Shown piece by piece: positions 1-10,665 of a DNA stretch of 64,000 nt. Position numbers and translations under genes: made by a program. Source of the DNA: Adiantum capillus-veneris. Lineage: Eukaryota; Streptophyta; Polypodiopsida; Polypodiales; Pteridaceae. The stretch spans positions 15,090,309 through 15,154,308 of the forward strand of contig CM043959.1 in the NCBI GenBank assembly GCA_014529385.2, given 5' to 3'. Positions within the stretch are counted from its first letter, which is position 1, and every line of letters starts with the position of its first letter. Below the pieces are notes generated by a model, which was given only the letters and a program-made list of their open reading frames with translations, was not told where the DNA came from and did not search any database.

Positions 1-894
1 TTTCCTTCCAAAAAAAACTAAAATCCAAAATTATTTTTACTTAGCACAAAAAGTAGAACCATCACTAAGGCCTTATGCCCTTTGGGCAGGCCAAAAAAAA
101 ACTAGCCCTTGACATGCACAAATCCTTTAATCTTGACACTTAAGAGTGGCTGATTGATAATTGGTTATAATTCTAAGACTTTATCTACAATGTTGCCATC
201 GCATTAAGGTGCCTTCAACCTTAGGTCAGTTACACACTACCCATTATGCTCGCTATTTCAAGGCATGGCATTTATTAGAAATGACCACCTGGAATAGGCG
301 CTATCCTGCTCACACATGCACCATATCCTTGGTAGAATCCAAGTTAGCACCAAAACACTTTTCATTTTAGACGAGGGTACCTAGGGTCGCCCAGATATGG
401 TGCTACCTGCACCTTTAGGTTGTCAACCAATGAATGCATGGAGCCAACAAAAATAAATTCTCTCTCTTGGCAATGTGTAACAAGCAGCTTGATTGTCCTT
501 ATTTGGACAGGTGTCCAAATAGGGATGTGTAACGACCCTTAGAATCGGGTCGTGTCCGGGCCAGTGGGGGGAGTTTCATGTATAGAGTCTCACCCAAGCT
601 GCAGAGCCGATGTAGAAAAAGACCACCTCAACAAGGACGAGCGTGCGTGCGTTGTTGTGATTGGGTCACAAACTCCTACATTCAATGGCCAATGCTTGTG
701 CGTTGCTGTGATTGGGTTACAAACTTCTACATTCAAGAACGAAGCAAATCCCCCTTAACCCTCGCTTAATCCCTCCGTTTTTTGAAGTGCTAGTGGGGTT
801 ATTGGGAGCGTTCGTATCTCTTGCGAGCCTTTTTGGAATTTTTGTAAATAAGTCCCCCCACTCTCCCCCCCCCCCCCCCCCCCCCCCGTCACTA
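1..894. other. gene-free stretch with a 51-bp direct repeat and an LTR-like start
   Basis: I see no convincing gene. A 39-bp segment beginning GTGCGTTGTTGTGATTGGG at 647 recurs at 698 with few changes, a 51-bp direct repeat. At 527 the sequence TGTAACGACCC follows a short purine run, which resembles the start of a Ty3-type LTR, but no matching second LTR or end was found. A run of about 23 C closes the stretch near 865-887. Confidence 0.4.
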
Positions 895-1378
895 ATTGAC
901 ACCTCCCTAGGGAAGTGAGATCCATGGCCCACAGTATGCGTCGCAAGGCGGGTGCAATCTGGGCCGTCCGATCGCCGTTTAAACTAGGTGTGAACTAAGA
1001 TTGAGCTTGGGAGGTATGTCCACCACAACGGATTTGGTGTGAACTCGGTGTGAACTGAACGTGAACAAAGTGTGAGCTTGGTGTGAACTGGGGAGGGTCT
1101 GCACACCACACCAAATTTGGTGTGAACTCAATGTAAACTCGATCTGAACTAGGTGTTAACTTGTCCGCGACGTCGCGATCTATAAACTTATCACACACAC
1201 ACACACACTTTTCAACGTAATCGCGCAATAGCCTAGTGGTTAGAGTCAATTCCGTGAGTGGGTTCAAGCCCCGGATTCGAGAAAGCGGGAATCTTTTGCA
1301 TTCCATAGACAATCCAATGGTCACAATCAACCGGTGATCGTGAGCCATTGATCCCACCTCCCAAAAGGAGGTGTCAAT
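895..1378. mobile_element. 484-bp terminal-inverted-repeat element with tRNA-like boxes
   Basis: The left end (895-934) and the reverse complement of the right end (1340-1378) both begin ATTGACACCTCC and stay similar for about 38 bases, so this is probably a small non-autonomous TIR element or foldback. Inside, 1229-1239 reads TAGCCTAGTGG (RNA polymerase III box A pattern) and 1261-1271 reads GGTTCAAGCCC (box B pattern), spaced as in a tRNA-derived SINE head. 985-1160 holds loose repeats of GTGTGAACT. No target duplication is visible because C runs flank the element. Confidence 0.45.
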
Positions 1379-1584
1379 ACCCCCCCCCCCCCCTCCCCCC
1401 CCCGGCCCCCCATGGGAGAGTTGGGTTTTGGCTTTGGCGCTGCTTCCTTTGGAGGAACAGACAAAGGCAGCTGTGGGGGTCCCCCCCCCCTCCCTTTGTA
1501 ACCCTTTTTTAATACAATTCCACTTTCCTCAAAAAAAGAAAAGAAAATAAAAGGCACCTGCCTCATGGTCCCTTGGTGGCGTGC

Positions 1585-1901
1585 CCTCGTTTATAGTGAA
1601 CACGGGGTCGCCTCGAGGGATCAAAGACGCCAGTTGGATCCACCGTCAATCTCGACGAGCGTGACCTAAAAAATTTAGCACCCCTTCGCAGCGCTGGCTG
1701 CTCGAACCCCGGACCTCACCCCACAGACTCCCACGCTCTATCCAGCTCGCCTATCATGCAGCCGTGCTGCGAGTCCGCGTGTACAAGATCTTCCCCCCCC
1801 CCCTCTGCATGCATCCAACGGTCCAAAGCCCTCCCGCTTCGCCGTTAATGAGCGCCACCGTTGATCCCATGAGTGACACCCCGTGTCACTTATAAACGAG
1901 G
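1585..1901. mobile_element. 317-bp Mutator-type MITE with 9-bp target duplication
   Basis: Terminal inverted repeats begin CCTCGTTTATA at both ends and continue with CACGGGGT and GGGATCAA (about 24 well-matched bases plus a weaker inner part). The element is flanked by perfect 9-bp direct repeats GTGGCGTGC (1576-1584 and 1902-1910). A 9-bp duplication is the Mutator-superfamily signature. The minus strand contains a tRNA-like pair: box B GGTTCGAGCAG near 1698-1708 and a box A-like segment near 1741-1754. It ends 97 bp before the PPR start codon, so it probably lies in that gene's promoter or 5' leader. Confidence 0.7.
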
Positions 1902-1998
1902 GTGGCGTGCCCTACCCCCTTGAATACACCCCCGTACTTTTGTTTCATTTCATCACTTGCTGCAAGTAGACCTGCGCGGTACGTTTCATGGACTGCTC

Positions 1999-4611
1999 AT
2001 GCTTGCCTGTCGTGACTCTGCCACGAGAACTCTATTCCACTCAAGAAGCATTGCAAACATCGCACGCGCAGAACCCAGCGAGCAAAACGATGTTCTCTGC
2101 AACTATGCCCTGCTTCTACGTCTCCATGGAGACACGAGGACTCTGTCAATGGGGATGGTCACCCATGATCATCTCATTAGAAGTGAGCTTGAGGTGGATG
2201 TGTTTCTTGGCAATCTTCTTGTACAAATGTATGGTAAGTGTGGAGCACTCGAGGAGGCGCATTCTGTGCTTACTCAAATGCATGAGCATGATGTTTTTGT
2301 GTGGACATTCATCATCTCTGCATATGCGCATGCGGGACAAGCAAGTGATGCTGTGCAATTCCTCAATCAGATGCAGCATGAGGCAGTTGTGCCAAGCAGC
2401 TTCACTCTTGTTGAAATTTTGTGTGCATGTGGAAAAGGGAATTCGTTGGTTGAAGGCCAATATTTGCACGCCTCCATTATGGCAAATACCAATGCATCGG
2501 GCATCATTGTGGAGAACGCTCTACTCAATTTTTATGGTAAACGCTGTGACATAAAAGCTGCCCAGAAGGTATTTGTTGAGATGGGAGAAAAAGATGTGGT
2601 ATCTTGGAATACAATGCTCACCGCTCACAACCGGCACGGACTACATAGTGCAGCTCATCAACTCTTTCAGTCCATGCTTCAACAGGGATTTGTGCCAAAT
2701 AAGGTAACCTATTCTTGTCTTTGTGATGCATGCATCTCTCAGGAAGATTTGAGTACAAGCAGAAGGTTTCACTCTCACATCATTGGATGCAAGCTGGATA
2801 ATGATGTTGATATCGGAAGCGCTGTTATCAACATGTATGCAAGGTGTGGTTGCCTCAATGATGCGTTCTCAGTATTTTACAAGATGTATGAGCCGGATGT
2901 AGTCTCTTGGACCACCTTGGTTACTGTCTTGGCCCAGCAGAAACGTTGCAAAGAGGCTGTTGCGTTGTTGCAACAAATGCTTCTTGCAGGAGTGCTGCCA
3001 AACGATGTGACCTTCCTCAATCTTATCTCAGCATGCTCAAGCCAAGAGGATCTAAGAAATGGAAAGCGAATACATGCCCAGGTAGTATCCACGGGGCATG
3101 AGTTGAACATTTTAATCGGGAACGCCTTAATCAACTTGTATGGCAAGTGCAAAAAGCTAAAGATAGCAAAAATGCTTTTTGATGATATGCCAGTACGTGA
3201 TGAAATTTCTTGGAACTCACTGATAGCAGCTTATTCCCTGCAGGAGCACACCAAGAAGGCATTGGACCTTTTCCAGAAGATGTGTCAAGGTACAATGAAT
3301 ATAGATAGGGTAACATTACTTAGTGTTCTCCAGTCGATTGGTGGTGAACGAGACTTAAGGGAAGGCAAGTTACTGCATGCGTATATTCATGAAGTCTGGG
3401 ATTGCTTGGATAGCATCATAGGTAGCATCCTTGTTAATATGTATTCCAAATGTGGCATCTTGGAAGACATGCAATCAGTGTTCGACCAGATGCCAGATCG
3501 CACACTGAACTCTTGGACTGCCCTGATATTTGCATATGGCCAGGATGGGCAAAACTATCGAGCCAATCAGATCTTTGAGCATATGAAATTGGAAGGCATT
3601 ATTCCAGACGAGTTAGCATTTTCTTCAGCTCTTTCTGCTTGCAATGGGCAGGAGGATTTGGCTCGAGGCAAATTGATTCATGCTTGCATTTTGGATTGTA
3701 GAACCGGATCAAGTCCTGTAGTCAGCAATGCGTTGTTGGGCATGTATATCAGTTGTGGAAGCTTCAGTGATGCAGAAAATGCTTTCAAAAAGTTGTTCAC
3801 AAGAAATGTTGTTACCTGGAATACCATTATCAATGCCTGTGTGCAGAGTGGGCACCCCAAGCGAGCCTTCTGTTATTTCAAGCAAATGATGGTACATGGG
3901 GTGCTACCGAATATGTCAATATATGCGAGCTTACTCAGTGCATGTGCTTTTTTGGCAGCCCTAGCAGAAGGAAGACGGATTCATGAGCTCTTATTGGTGG
4001 GTGGTGTGCAACCAGATGTTGTGTTAGGGACTGCCATTGTTAACTTTTATGGTAAGTGTGGTAGCGTGGAAGATGCACAACGGATTTTTGAGAGGATGCC
4101 ACAAAGGAATGTGGCTGCTTGGAACTCCATTATAGCAACATTTTGCCATATTGGGGATATTGACAAGGCTTGCACATTATTTGTTCAAATGCAGGATGAT
4201 GGTATAAGACCTGATGAGATCACCTTTCTTACTATTGTCTCGTCATTTAGCCATGCTGGGCTTGTTGACGAGGCTTTGAACTACTTCCTTTTAATGGCAG
4301 GTGATAATAGCCTGGTACCCACGGTAGAACATTACAATTGCTTGATTGATCTCTTTGGGCGAGCAGGATGTCTGGACAAGGTTGAGGACATGCTTGCCCA
4401 GGTTTCTTTTAAACCAGATTTGCACTCGTGGATGAGCTTGCTAAGTGCATGCAGGGTCCATGTAGATGTGAAAAGAGGGGAAGGTGTTGTGAAGAGCTTA
4501 TCTAGACTGGAGTTAACTAATCGTGCCCCACAGGTGTTGATGTCAAACATTTATGCTGCAGCTGGCAGGTTTGAGGCTGCAGCATTAGTGAGGAATCAAG
4601 GTGGGGACTGA
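1999..4611 (+). CDS. PLS-class pentatricopeptide repeat protein with truncated E domain
   Basis: This apparently single-exon gene encodes a PPR protein of about 870 residues, expected in mitochondria or plastids to bind one organelle transcript for editing, splicing or stabilisation. Seven roughly 100-residue P-L-S blocks are marked by recurring motifs such as GNALINLYGKC and SNALLGMYISCG, each followed by a D-V-x-W-N/T helix (VVSWNTMLTAH, NVVTWNTIINAC). The C-terminus has an E-type stretch (YNCLIDLFGRAGC, SLLSACRVH, LMSNIYAAAGRF) and stops at VRNQGGD; no DYW deaminase follows. The open frame extends to 1957, but 1999 is the first in-frame ATG. The N-terminus (Arg, Ser and Ala rich) could be a targeting peptide. 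The target RNA cannot be told from sequence. Confidence 0.9.
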   Translation: MLACRDSATRTLFHSRSIANIARAEPSEQNDVLCNYALLLRLHGDTRTLSMGMVTHDHLIRSELEVDVFLGNLLVQMYGKCGALEEAHSVLTQMHEHDVFVWTFIISAYAHAGQASDAVQFLNQMQHEAVVPSSFTLVEILCACGKGNSLVEGQYLHASIMANTNASGIIVENALLNFYGKRCDIKAAQKVFVEMGEKDVVSWNTMLTAHNRHGLHSAAHQLFQSMLQQGFVPNKVTYSCLCDACISQEDLSTSRRFHSHIIGCKLDNDVDIGSAVINMYARCGCLNDAFSVFYKMYEPDVVSWTTLVTVLAQQKRCKEAVALLQQMLLAGVLPNDVTFLNLISACSSQEDLRNGKRIHAQVVSTGHELNILIGNALINLYGKCKKLKIAKMLFDDMPVRDEISWNSLIAAYSLQEHTKKALDLFQKMCQGTMNIDRVTLLSVLQSIGGERDLREGKLLHAYIHEVWDCLDSIIGSILVNMYSKCGILEDMQSVFDQMPDRTLNSWTALIFAYGQDGQNYRANQIFEHMKLEGIIPDELAFSSALSACNGQEDLARGKLIHACILDCRTGSSPVVSNALLGMYISCGSFSDAENAFKKLFTRNVVTWNTIINACVQSGHPKRAFCYFKQMMVHGVLPNMSIYASLLSACAFLAALAEGRRIHELLLVGGVQPDVVLGTAIVNFYGKCGSVEDAQRIFERMPQRNVAAWNSIIATFCHIGDIDKACTLFVQMQDDGIRPDEITFLTIVSSFSHAGLVDEALNYFLLMAGDNSLVPTVEHYNCLIDLFGRAGCLDKVEDMLAQVSFKPDLHSWMSLLSACRVHVDVKRGEGVVKSLSRLELTNRAPQVLMSNIYAAAGRFEAAALVRNQGGD

Positions 4612-6229
4612 GATGCCTGGCCATTGGAATCTTAGGGCAAGGGCAAGGTTTTTTCTAGGGTAGCTCTTAGAAGTTTGATAGAACTCGTCTGAGCTTTGTC
4701 TGAGGTTGGCTTTGTTAAAACCCATTGGTGTGGATACATTATTGCTATGCATTGACATCTAGCTCTCGAGGATGGCTATGGAGCGAGGCGAGTGCAATGA
4801 ACTAATTTTGGAAGCCCCTGCCCCCCTACATACAAGGTCACATTGATCACAACCGGTTTTTTGAAGAAGAAGCCTACATGAACAAGAGAAGAAATTTTAA
4901 CATCGTGGGAAACATTCCCAAGAGCACATTGATCTATCCAAGAGAAGGCGGTTTGGAGAGAAAGCACTGGCTATTGAGAAGATACGGTGCTTCTTAGGAC
5001 TATCTCCTGTTTAGAAGTGACAAGTCTATTTGATGGCATTGAGGGGTGCACAAGTGGGTCGTGGAAAGCAAAAGGATCTCGGCCATTTGTGTGGTGGTGG
5101 GGACTTTCGGCGCTGAGGGCAGTGTTGCCCACTGCCAAACGTAAACCCACACAAGTTTGGAATTAGGGGTGAGCCATGTGGTGAGGCTATGAGTGATGAT
5201 GGGGGCAGTCCACGCTGGAGTCATTAAATACTTAGTGGGGTAGGTCGGTCAAAGGCAACCACTCGTGAGGGAGAGCATTTTCAAATTTTGAATTTGTTCC
5301 TTAGCTATGGTTTTCCCCTTGGCTATGGTTTCTCCCTCCTTTCTCAAGATTCCCCTCCTCACCATAGTTATGGCTACTCCTCTTCTCCCAAGCTGCTCCC
5401 TCTTCTCCATGGTTACTCCCTCCCTTATTTTGCATGCTTGGAACCTCTCTTCAATGGCCTCTCTTTAGCTTTCTCACATGTCCTATTGGTAATCGAGAAA
5501 TAAGATATTGTCGTGTGTGTTTTTTTTAGTTCTTTTGGGTGTTTGCAGAAGCGAGAGGAAGACACAATAGGGGGAGAAGAAAACCTTTCATGCATCTATT
5601 GCTCTGTCGCATCACAGGTGGCCTAGGGATGTTAATGCCTTTGATGGGTTGGGTTTAACTCTCGACAGGGTGAATCAGGGTTTAGGATGCTAGTGTTTTA
5701 ATCTTTGCTTGTTTGCAAAGGGCATGTGGGTGATAAGGTTTCACATCCATGAACTCGGACCTAGGGAGATCAATGTCCTTGATGCACAAGTTTACATTGC
5801 TTTTTTGTAGAGGATAGAGTGAATGGTGCCAGTGTTAAACATCCACTTTTTTGCGAAGGGTATGGGTGATGAAGATTCACAACCATGAATTGGGACCTAA
5901 GGAGGTCAATGCCCTTCGTTCTTAGGTTTATGTCTGCTTTTTGCAGAGGGCACAAGGAGTGAGGGTGGGTGCATGGATCTAACCTTGTTTTTTTGAGGAG
6001 GGCACAACAGAGAAAACAGCAGAGAGAAGTTTTTGCTTTGATGGTTCTAGCATCCATTGTGATGAGAGAGAGAGAGAGAGATGCAACTTAGGCTAAGTGA
6101 GCTATAAGATGTTTCTTAGTATGTTTTTATGCATGCACTCTCTTATCCCCTTCATTAAAGGCTATTGTTTGTATGCAACTTAGGTTAAGTGAAGCTATCA
6201 GATGTTTTCTAGTTTGCTTGGATGCACCG
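4612..6229. other. gene-free stretch with diverged direct repeats
   Basis: No coding region is supported here. Two diverged copies of a segment with GGTGAT, TTCACA.CCATGAA and GGGACCTA lie at about 5716-5830 and 5855-5965. A second direct repeat, ATGCAACTTAGG.TAAGTGA, occurs near 6081 and 6174. Short open frames across the region have no recognisable protein features. Confidence 0.4.
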
Positions 6230-6432
6230 CACCCGCATTTGGGGTAAAGGTGACGTGTCTTTGCTTGGGGCCGGACATCAGGTGTCCGACCGATCGCCCA
6301 TTGTCCATACTTATCCTTATTAGTTTGTATATATACAAACTAATAAGGAGCTCTTCATTTCAGATTTGCTCCACCCACACAACACTCTTTCTCTTCCCCT
6401 TCCTTGTACACACGCATGCATCCGCGCACAAC
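6230..6432 (+). repeat. LTR-like segment, family also present at 21.47 kb
   Basis: The segment ends in CGCATGCATCCGCGCACAAC and is followed at once by a primer-binding-like sequence, so it looks like a 5' LTR. A related copy occurs at about 21,470-21,612, sharing blocks such as CTCTTCCCCTTCC and GCATGCATCC in the same order. Its middle contains a perfect 34-bp palindrome at 6315-6348. No coding retroelement genes are visible downstream, so it may belong to a non-autonomous LTR element. Confidence 0.45.
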
Positions 6433-6445
6433 TAGTATCAGAGCC
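6433..6445 (+). other. candidate tRNA-iMet primer-binding site
   Basis: TAGTATCAGAGCC differs at one base from TGGTATCAGAGCC, the complement of the initiator-Met tRNA 3' end used as primer by many plant LTR retrotransposons. It directly follows an LTR-like segment. The following kilobase (6446-7240) has short open frames but no gag or pol motif. Confidence 0.5.
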
Positions 6446-7240
6446 GTGGCGATGATCGGGAGCGGTGCACTCCTTTCTCTTCGGCAAGCTCTCAATAGCA
6501 GCGGAGGAGCTCGGTGCTTGGCGGCGGTAGATCCGGCAAAGAGTGAGCAAATCGGAGAGTTTGGAGCTTCCCAGCACGTGCAACTCCCCTTGCAGCTTCA
6601 ATGGAATCTTGAAAGAATGGATCTCTGCAAGGAATCGAGCAGAGCTTTGTAGAGCTTGAAGGAGGCAGAGCGATCAGGCAAAGCTTGGGAGAAAGCACTC
6701 AAGCTCGTGAGAAGTGGGCAAGGAGGAGCAGAATTCGGCTTTGTGGATCGAGTAGAAGGCAGCTGTGCAGGCCAAGCAAGTCGAGAGCAGATTGATCACA
6801 CACATACAAACGCACACATTGTAGAAATTGTATGTGTGTGATCACACACACACACACAGACACAAACACACACATTGTAGAAATTGTAGGCTCCATTAGT
6901 CAAAGCAAAGCAAGGCAGCGACTGCAGGTTTTGCAGAACTAACGGGCAGGTGCAGTGGAGTTGGGAGAAAGATGTGAGCATTGGAAGCCTTAGAAGGTGA
7001 GCAGGGAAATTCAAAGCATTGTATTAAGGCAGAATCGAGAGCGATAGTGGGAATCTGTAGAGAATTAAGGAAAGCAAGCATTGAATGCGGGCAGCCAGTT
7101 GCAAGGCTTACACAACTGGGTAGCGCCCCTTGCTTCAAATGTCCTGTGGTGATGCATGATCACACACAATTGAGATCGTGTCCAAAAGCGTCTTCTTATA
7201 AATTTTCTTCAAGTTAATATACAAACATCATATATGCTCC

Positions 7241-8424
7241 TACCTTCTTGAATCGGGATCTGAGGTTAAGGATTGTGGAGTACATGATAAAGATTTGTCA
7301 AAGCCCCTCACATCGACTTCCTACCATTGCATGGGAAGCAAACAAAAAAGTTCAAAAGACGCATAAAAGCAAGATCTAGAGCACAGGATGGATGCAAGAC
7401 ATAAAGAAGTGGTTTGGGAGATAGGATGCATTATACTTGCTACATGATGCCTCAATAGACTTCCAAGTGAATGAAGCTTTTCTACAACACCAATGTTTTA
7501 CGACTTGTTGGTGGCACTACCGCCCAAGGGGGTAGGAGTCTCACTCTTGGGCTATAGTGTTCAGTCTCGTTTTTTGTTGCTAACTAAAAATATGAGAATT
7601 TGTGATACTATCCTTAAAAATTATCCTATTGGTAAAACAAAAGACTTGTAATAGCACAATCGTATCAAGAGTGAAGACAACAAAAAAAGGAACTAGGCCT
7701 ATGACATATTTTGCATTTTCTTTGAATTCTTTTTGATGGGAGTCTTACTATTACTATTGAGTGTTGAGTGCTCATGGGAAAGTCTCACTACGCAAGGCAT
7801 ATCTCACTTTTAAGATTCTTCTACCCACTACTTTTAACTTGGTTTCTCAGTATTATTCACCTACTCATTATGCTGCTCTCTCTTTGCCTGTGCATCTCTC
7901 TTAAACAACATGTGCAGGCAAAATAGGTTTGTGGACACAACAAGTCGGCCATATCTGGCTATATGCATGCTTTCTTCATTGCAATGCCCTATAGCCTTTA
8001 ACGGCCAGTCTCATGATGTACTGCACTTCACATCGTGAGGTGGAAATGGATACCTTTAGAGAGAGTCTCTCTCTCTCAACTCCCCTCTCCCTCTCCCTCT
8101 TGATAGTAATGCTTGTGAAGTTAATGCAATATGGTTTGTACAGATTGACTTAAGGTTGGACTGCTACTTATGGTTTGCAAAAGCTATAAACTACGCCATC
8201 GGTTGCAAAGAAGTTCACGCTAATTTGTTGCAGCAGTCAAGAAGAGCACTGACAACAACGAATGTTGAGAGGGTGCAGCTGCTAGCGGCTCATGTGCCAT
8301 AACAAGGTTTGGCTGGCTCACAGAAGCTTCTACATACTACTAATACTTGCCCGCATTTAGTCTGCATGGCAACGGCAAGTGAAGGCCAGTTTTGGACGAA
8401 TTCTCACGATAATGACTTATCTCA
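7241..8424. other. stretch with no recognisable gene
   Basis: Nothing coding is supported. The stretch is AT-rich with a short CT run at 8068-8100. No LTR, TIR or tRNA-like structure was seen. Confidence 0.35.
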
Positions 8425-8557
8425 ACATCATGAGCTTTTATGAGGGAGGCACTGCATACCTAGCTAGGTACAATTGGGGGAAAGGGGCTGACGGTTCCAT
8501 GCCCCCAATCGTACCTAGCTAGGTATGCAGTGCCTCCCGAGCAGAAGCTCATGATGT
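8425..8557. repeat. 133-bp foldback with 56-nt arms
   Basis: The arms are 8425-8480 and 8502-8557, separated by a 21-nt loop. They share ACATCATGAGCTT, GGGAGGCACTGCATACC and TAGCTAGGTAC, with only about five mismatches. A transcript of either strand would form a long near-perfect hairpin. It could be a small foldback transposon or a young inverted duplication that feeds small RNA production; no target duplication was identified. Confidence 0.75.
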
Positions 8558-9423
8558 AATGCATCGTATAAAAAACAATGGAAAAACTCCGTTTTCTTAC
8601 ATGTGAAAATTTCTAATTCTTTCTGTGGTTGCTGGGCATGTTGTAAATGTGAACAATAACGCATGTAAATTGTATGTAAGTTTGAGAATAAAATCATAAA
8701 TAGATGGTTGTAAACCTAGTCACATGGTTGCTATTGAGCACCTGAGAGTAAGCCTTGTTTTTCCTTTCCATTCTTTCTTGAACCACCTAAATACTCAAAT
8801 GTGAGAGATTCTACTATCATCGTAGCATAGATTCTTGGAGATCGCAATTGAAAGCTACACCCAGATTCAACCAAGATAACGATAAGGGTGCTAGGTTGGC
8901 ACTCAAATTGATGACTAAGGTTGAGCAAGCCATTTTGATGAGGAAATTACTAGTAAGTAGTGATCATTTATACACACATCATTACTATTATGATCATATA
9001 TGTCTACCTTCAATCCATGCAATGGTAGTTGCACTTCAGAAAGGATGCAATGCAATGAGTTCGTGATGTTTGAAAGACACTTCAACACTCATTCGAGAGA
9101 GCTAGGCTGTAAAAGCCACTGATCGATGCTGCAAGTCCTATTTGGTTACATATTGTCAAGTTGAAACGTGTCCCAACAAAGAGCTTAATGAGAGCAATAG
9201 CCTAGCATACATGGACATGGCACCGTTGCTAAAAATTACAAGCAACCAAAAGCGGCTCATGCGAGCGGCTAGCATACGGGCTAGAAGCTCGGGCATCCCC
9301 CAGCATTAGCCTGGTATCCCTGGCAGTGGCGGTCACATCCCGATACGTTGGAGGTGCATTTTTCCCAGCATCGTCCTCTTCTCGGGATCGACGACGACAC
9401 TTTTTTGCTTCGCATTAACTCGG
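8558..9423. other. stretch with no recognisable gene
   Basis: No gene is supported. A more GC-rich patch at 9240-9420 has a short open frame but no motif I recognise. Confidence 0.35.
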
Positions 9424-9739
9424 TGTTGGGTTAAGGTGGATAGGTTACTGTGCCATTCATGGAATAAACATGATTAGAATAGAGTTAGCTTAGGGACAAT
9501 ATGGTATAGTTGCAAAATGATAGGCTTACTTTTATTCAGTATAATGTGCCTTTGCATAGGCATGTACAAAGAGACAACTTTTTGACACATGAGCATAAGA
9601 TGTGGTTGCCTATGCACAAACACAAGTGGTTAGTCTTTGCACATGGGTTGTAAGAGGTTCTTCACATGGGTTATTGATACAATTCTAGGTGAAAGAGATT
9701 GTTCACACAAGAGATGCAATAAAAGCCCATACCCCAACA
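9424..9739. repeat. 316-bp LTR-like segment with TGTTGGG...CCCAACA ends
   Basis: The segment starts TGTTGGG and ends CCCAACA, the inverted TG...CA ends typical of Ty1/copia LTRs. The bases just right of it, read on the minus strand, form a purine-rich CATAGGGGAGGAT, which would suit a polypurine tract of a minus-strand element. A partner LTR was not found. 9740-10,380 is otherwise without recognisable coding sequence. Confidence 0.4.
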
Positions 9740-10379
9740 ATCCTCCCCTATGTGGGTGGTGGTTGCATATCACAAAGTGTGTAAGCACACAAGACATTAG
9801 GGTGTAGGCCCTTCACAAGTGTGACTCCCACTTTGACAGTGATCGAGTTTTTACTCACTTTGATAGGTTCTTGTCAATTTGGACACGGATTTAGTGTTGT
9901 TGTACCCACTCTTGCAGGAGTGAGAGTTACATATGCTTGTGTGGCTACAAATTACAGACAACCACATGCTTTCTAGGTCCTATAGATTTTTGGACCGGTG
10001 TCACATCTTTATAGACAATTTGTTTATGGACGTCTTTTGAGCATCGCGTTTGCTCACTACTTGCGTATATGGCGATGCACGTTACGCTTGATTGAGCTGT
10101 TTGTTTCAGATTGAGCTCACTTGGTTTAGTGATGATTTTTATGTTTACGAATTATAGACCCGTTTTATGCATATGCGAGTATCAAATTGATGCAGTTGAT
10201 TATGTAGTGGTCGAGTGATCTCCCACTTTGTTGCCATTTTGACACGATTTATGGTTGAGATTCTGCTTGAGTTTTTGCTCAGTTTATAAGGGAGATTCTA
10301 TTGGTTTTTTCCCAGGATTTCTCTCCATAGCTTTGGTTTCTTGACATCCATTTGGCTAATACATGTGATGTTTCAGAGT

Positions 10380-10665
10380 CTACAAATATGGCTCGTGAGA
10401 GACGGAGGTCTCCTTCATGTCGATACTTGTGTTGTTGGCATTGTGGTCAACACGGAACACATTAGGCGTCATTGCTTTTGACATATAAGGCATCGGAAAT
10501 GATGTATATGAGATGCAGAGATGGTTTCAACACATAGGAAGTGATGGATTCATATGTTAGTGAAGGTGATGTCACGTTTATCTTTAACACTCTTCCTACT
10601 TACATGTCTTCGAGAGGTGGAACTTATCCCCATTGCTTGCTAGATGAGGATCCAATTTTTCACGT
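10380..10665 (+). pseudogene. Ty1/copia gag-protease relic, 5' part
   Basis: On the plus strand there is a retroviral-type zinc knuckle, C-W-H-C-G-Q-H-G then H-I-R-R-H-C, in the CX2CX4HX4C spacing once a single extra A near 10,455 is discounted. It is followed by a decayed stretch ending in L-D-E-D-P-I-F-H, which aligns with the copia protease segment normally reading D-S/T-G-x-S-x-H. The reading frame is broken here by a nested Ty3/gypsy element and resumes at 17,212. Confidence 0.6.

Noticed and set aside
1225-1290. Functional tRNA gene
   Set aside because: Box A and box B patterns are present but no acceptor stem or anticodon arm could be folded; SINE-like is more likely.
1957-1998. Earlier start for the PPR protein at 1957
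   Set aside because: That codon is TTG; the first in-frame ATG is 1999 and plant genes normally start at ATG.
1988-2554. 188-codon plus-strand frame starting ATG at 1988
   Set aside because: It overlaps the PPR gene in another frame and lacks any motif; it is a shadow.
9424-9739. 5' LTR of the copia relic at 10.4 kb
   Set aside because: No primer-binding site follows it and its purine tract suits the opposite orientation, so the link is not supported.
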